This document shows, piece by piece, positions 3,968-7,056 of a stretch of 7,056 nucleotides of DNA. The DNA lies in assembly GCA_018813725.1 (NCBI GenBank), contig JAHJBD010000073.1:1-7056 (forward strand), in the 5' to 3' direction. This DNA is from Nanobdellota archaeon. GTDB taxonomy: Archaea > Nanobdellota > Nanobdellia > Woesearchaeales > JAHJBD01. Position 1 is the first letter of the stretch, and each line of letters opens with the position of its first letter. Made by a program: the position numbers and the translations under genes. The notes under the pieces were generated by a model that worked only from the letters and a program-made list of their open reading frames with translations, was not told the DNA's origin and did no database searches.

Positions 3968-5047
3968 TTAATCTTTCGAGATACTGCGGGAGAATATCAT
4001 AACATCCAGCTCATCTTTGCCAGCCCAGATCTCCCTTTCTTCCAATATCTTAAACTTGAATTCTTTGACGATTGCCTTAAACATGCTCAGATTTCTAGAA
4101 CAGACAACTGCCTTTCCTTTTAACACAAATTCAGCCATGTGCAGAAATTCTCTATAAGCTTTCTCAATCTGTTTAGGATTGCTTGCTTTGCCAGCCTCAG
4201 GCAGCCTGGTAACCATCTTATCTACTGAATCATCCTCAAACTTTATCTCAACCCATTCAATGTCTACCTTTGAGAAATTGATATATTTATTTACTCCGGC
4301 GATCTTAGCATTTTTCTTAGAATTGTTAAGGTCAAGCCATTCGCTGGCATACCCATATATTGACAATTTTTTATCTTTGATGCTATCCTTGAACTTATGG
4401 TTGACAAGCTTGGCAAACGCCATCTTTTCTTTGTTATAATAGTTGATAGGATAATCCAACGCATATAATGCAGCCTCGATAGGTATCACGCCAGATTTAC
4501 AGAAAGGGTCTATCAGTGATTCGTTTGACTTGTATCCGCTTAACCTCACCAGGCCGTAAGCGATCGTTCCCCTCAAAGAGCTTGTGTGTCCAAAAAGCTT
4601 GTAGCTTCTTTTCTGCTGCTCAATCCCAGAGAAATCAATCCCTATTAGACATTCATCATTTACTACATACGCAAAGACAATCACATCAGGATTAGATAGG
4701 TCGACCTTACCCTCAATATATTTACCGACAGACGAATTTATCTCCTCAGATGGCAGCTCACAACCAACCTTAGCGCTGCTTACCCGAAAAGTCTTATCTT
4801 TCAGATAATGTGAGAAATCAATATCTTTAACATTCTCAAACCCAGAACTAAGCTTAAAGCGGCTGAGAAAAAGCAGCACCCTGTCAAATGACTGCCCACG
4901 ATAAGCAAGGACACAAAGTTCTTTTTCATCCTTCAGATCAAAATCGCAGTATCCTTCTGCAGGTGTAGCAGTAGCGCCTATCAGCTCCTTGATCTCCAGC
5001 TTAGCAATATCTTCTAAACCCTTTGATACAATAACAAATCCTTTCAT
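3968..5047 (-). CDS. THUMP-domain RNA methyltransferase-like protein (Trm14/RlmL-type fold) with altered catalytic motif
   Basis: The 359-residue product has the order of THUMP plus Rossmann methyltransferase proteins that make N2-methylguanosine in tRNA or rRNA. Residues 1-140 are the ferredoxin-like/THUMP half (FVIVSKGLEDIAKLEIKEL at the start). The linker reads LFGHTSSLRGTIAYGLVRL (151-169). Motif I is IDPFCKSGVIPIEAAL (179-194), where the family usually has DPFCGSGT, so a Lys replaces a Gly in the SAM loop. The NNSKKNAKIAGV helix (241-252) is as expected. Motif IV, normally TNPPYG, reads TRLPEAG (280-286) and lacks the catalytic Asn and aromatic residue. It may be a divergent enzyme or an RNA-binding pseudo-enzyme. 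It starts 31 bp after gyrA without a Shine-Dalgarno. Assignment to the fold is sure; substrate and activity are not. Confidence 0.85.
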   Translation of the reverse strand: MKGFVIVSKGLEDIAKLEIKELIGATATPAEGYCDFDLKDEKELCVLAYRGQSFDRVLLFLSRFKLSSGFENVKDIDFSHYLKDKTFRVSSAKVGCELPSEEINSSVGKYIEGKVDLSNPDVIVFAYVVNDECLIGIDFSGIEQQKRSYKLFGHTSSLRGTIAYGLVRLSGYKSNESLIDPFCKSGVIPIEAALYALDYPINYYNKEKMAFAKLVNHKFKDSIKDKKLSIYGYASEWLDLNNSKKNAKIAGVNKYINFSKVDIEWVEIKFEDDSVDKMVTRLPEAGKASNPKQIEKAYREFLHMAEFVLKGKAVVCSRNLSMFKAIVKEFKFKILEEREIWAGKDELDVMIFSRSISKD

Positions 5048-5069
5048 ACTGATAGAAAAATCTTAAATA

Positions 5070-5077
5070 CATAAAAA
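5070..5077 (-). promoter_or_regulatory. Possible TATA box for the THUMP-domain gene (leaderless)
   Basis: TTTTTATG on the minus strand in the 31-bp gap after gyrA, centred about 26 bp from the ATG at 5047. Transcription would begin at the start codon. This suits a gene with no Shine-Dalgarno, but the box is imperfect and readthrough from gyrA is also possible. Confidence 0.28.
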
Positions 5078-5078
5078 C

Positions 5079-7056
5079 CTATTCATTGATTATCTTTGCA
5101 GCTGCAACAAGCTCGTCCCCTTCACCAAGTTTCATCAATGTAACGCCCTGCGTTGCCCTGCCAATCAAAGAAAGGCCGCTGACAGGTGTCCTGATACAAA
5201 TGCCATCCTTGCTTATCATCATGACATCATCTTCCTCACCTACAGATTTAACTGCTCGCACAGGACCGTTCCTTTCTGAGCAGATTATGTTCTTGACGCC
5301 CATGCCCCCCCTATTTGTTTCACGATACTCTGAGATTGGTGTCCTCTTGCCATAGCCGTTCCTGGTAACTGTCAGCAAAGACTTGTCCTCAGAAGCAACC
5401 ACCATATCTATCACGTCATCTTCACCTTTAAGTGTTATTCCGCGTACGCCGCCAGCATTCCTTCCCATTGCCCTGACCTTATCCTCATTGAACCTTATCG
5501 CCATACCCAGTTTTGTCGCGATTATGACATCCTTTTTTCCGTCAGTCAAGGTAACATTGATCAGCTCGTCACCCTCATCAAGGCTGCATGCGATTATGCC
5601 AGAGTTCCTTGGTCTGCTAAATTCAGAAAGGTTAGTTTTCTTTACAGTCCCTTTCTTTGTTACCATCATGATATAATGCACATCATCAAACTCCTTGACA
5701 GGTACATAAGTGCTGACTTTCTCGTCACTATCCAGCTGAAGCAAGTTTATTATTGGCTTTCCTTTGGAAGTCCTGCTTCCTTCAGGCAGGTTATAGACTT
5801 TAAGCCAATACACCTTTCCTTTATTAGTGAAGAACAGGATATATGAATGTGTGTTAGCCACAAAAATATCTTCTACAAAATCTTCCTCTTTTGTTCCTGT
5901 AGCGATAACGCCCTTTCCACCGCGCTTCTGCTGCTTATATGTCTCTACAGGCACTCGTTTGATATACTCTGAATGCGTGATAGTGATGACCATGTCCTCA
6001 GGTTTTATCAGGTCTTCCATGTCAATATCATTTGCTTCTCCCTCAATGACTTGTGTCCTCCTGGCATCTCCATACTTATCCTTTATCTCGACCAGCTCAT
6101 TTTTAATTATCTCAAGGACCTTCTTTTCATCTGCCAAGATTGCTACTAGCTTTTCTATCAGTTTAGCAAGCTCTTCCAGTTCAAGCCTTATCTTTCCTTG
6201 CTCAAGTGATGTGATCTTTTGCAGTTTCATATCCAGGATAGCGTTAGCTTGCTTCTCACTAAGTGAAAAGCTGCTTATCAAACCTTGCCTTGCTTCAGCA
6301 ACTGCCTTGCTCTGCTTGATTATCCTTATGGCTTCATCAATATTATCGAGTGCTATAACAAGCCCTCTCAGGATATGCTCCCTTTCCTGAGCAGCCTTTA
6401 GATCAAACTCAGTCCTTTTCCTGACAACATCCTTTCTGTGCTCAATGAAATGATAGAGCATCTGTTTCAGGTTCAATACGTGCGGTTCATTATCCACAAG
6501 CCCTAGCATGATGACACCAAATGTCACCTGCATCCTGCTGTGCTTGAAAAGCTGGTTCAAAAGTACGTCAGGATCAGTCCCTGACTTGAGTTCAATGACA
6601 ACCCTCATACCCTCTCTGTCAGATTCATCCCTTAAGTCAGAGATGCCATCAATCTTCTTATCATGGACAAGATCAGCCATCTCTTTGATCATCTCTGCTT
6701 TATTGACCATATAAGGGGTCTCATCAACAATTATCCTATTATGATTCTTGTGCTCTTCAACATGAGTTTTGGCTCTAACCTTGAGTATTCCACGGCCAGA
6801 ATTATATGCACTGACAATACCGCTCCTTCCGCAGATCAATGCTCCTGTAGGAAAATCAGGTGCAGTGATATGTTCCATCAGCTCTGATATGCTGATATCA
6901 GGATCATCTATCATGTGTATAAGCCCGTCAACTATCTCATTCATGTTATGTGGCGGGATATTTGTGGCCATACCGACGGCAATTCCAGAAGAACCATTCA
7001 GTAAAAGGTTAGGAAACTTGCATGGAAGCACAGTTGGCTCTTTTAAGCTGCCGTCA
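5079..7056 (-). CDS. gyrA: DNA gyrase subunit A (5' end off the window)
   Basis: DNA-cutting and DNA-wrapping subunit of the type IIA topoisomerase that introduces negative supercoils with GyrB. Reading is open to the right edge; the apparent GTG start at 7031 is internal, since the frame continues upstream as DGSLKEPT. About 658 residues are visible, beginning near residue 150 of a full GyrA, so the active-site tyrosine lies outside. LLLNGSSGIAVGMATNIPPHN is the conserved core. The tower and coiled-coil gate follow, ending at DKYGDARRT. The C-terminal beta-pinwheel starts with the GyrA box QKRGGKG (5910-5930), which distinguishes gyrase from topoisomerase IV. Five more degenerate blade motifs include GRNAGGVRG and TNRGGMG. 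The tail ends KIINE with no acidic extension. The gene is of bacterial ancestry in archaea (known for the family). gyrB may lie upstream. Confidence 0.97.
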   Translation of the reverse strand, partial: DGSLKEPTVLPCKFPNLLLNGSSGIAVGMATNIPPHNMNEIVDGLIHMIDDPDISISELMEHITAPDFPTGALICGRSGIVSAYNSGRGILKVRAKTHVEEHKNHNRIIVDETPYMVNKAEMIKEMADLVHDKKIDGISDLRDESDREGMRVVIELKSGTDPDVLLNQLFKHSRMQVTFGVIMLGLVDNEPHVLNLKQMLYHFIEHRKDVVRKRTEFDLKAAQEREHILRGLVIALDNIDEAIRIIKQSKAVAEARQGLISSFSLSEKQANAILDMKLQKITSLEQGKIRLELEELAKLIEKLVAILADEKKVLEIIKNELVEIKDKYGDARRTQVIEGEANDIDMEDLIKPEDMVITITHSEYIKRVPVETYKQQKRGGKGVIATGTKEEDFVEDIFVANTHSYILFFTNKGKVYWLKVYNLPEGSRTSKGKPIINLLQLDSDEKVSTYVPVKEFDDVHYIMMVTKKGTVKKTNLSEFSRPRNSGIIACSLDEGDELINVTLTDGKKDVIIATKLGMAIRFNEDKVRAMGRNAGGVRGITLKGEDDVIDMVVASEDKSLLTVTRNGYGKRTPISEYRETNRGGMGVKNIICSERNGPVRAVKSVGEEDDVMMISKDGICIRTPVSGLSLIGRATQGVTLMKLGEGDELVAAAKIINE
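5910..5930 (-). other. GyrA box (QKRGGKG) in gyrA
   Basis: Seven-residue motif at the first blade of the C-terminal pinwheel, a variant of the canonical QRRGGKG. It is needed for DNA wrapping and hence for negative supercoiling. Its presence supports gyrase rather than a ParC-like enzyme. Confidence 0.85.

Noticed and set aside
5827..6390. Long plus-strand Ser-rich frame of 187 codons
   Set aside because: Antisense of gyrA, whose conserved tower and coiled-coil region is intact on the minus strand; no start signal seen.

Overview
The window looks like a piece of an archaeal chromosome, probably a DPANN-type lineage (Woesearchaeota/Pacearchaeota-like); that placement is inference. The evidence is archaeal-type ribosomal proteins S13 and S4 in the archaeal order, a Sec61-beta translocon subunit, an archaeal NAC protein with a UBA tail, TATA-box promoters about 26 bp upstream of predicted starts, a tRNA without encoded CCA, and an archaeal RNase P RNA. 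A DNA gyrase A gene of bacterial ancestry is also present, as in many euryarchaea and DPANN. Every protein gene is on the minus strand; tRNA-His is the only plus-strand gene. Read in the direction of transcription, the window runs from right to left.

Right part (7056 to 3968): gyrA enters from the right edge with its 5' end missing. It is followed after 30 bp by a THUMP-domain protein with a Rossmann methyltransferase domain, whose catalytic motif IV is not the usual NPPY.

Middle part (3943 to 1570): a strong promoter drives the RNase P RNA gene rnpB. Sec61-beta (57 aa) starts about 22 nt after rnpB and overlaps the NAC gene by 4 bp. After a 32-bp gap with a possible second promoter come two small helical proteins that look like diverged paralogues, then a four-helix membrane protein. 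Both junctions in this trio are the same 8-bp overlap, ATGAATGA. RNA processing, nascent-chain handling, the translocon and an unnamed soluble/membrane trio are thus packed together, which suggests (inference) a role in membrane-protein biogenesis.

Left part (1569 to 1): the trio converges on tRNA-His with no base between the last stop codon and the tRNA. Divergent promoters at 1433-1466 serve tRNA-His (plus) and the rps13-rps4 operon (minus). S4 carries a C-terminal tail of at least 100 residues made of lysine/glutamate pentapeptides and runs off the left edge; in archaea rps11 and rpoD usually follow. The rps13 and rnpB promoters share an exact 15-nt element. No CRISPR array, transposon or prophage signal was seen.
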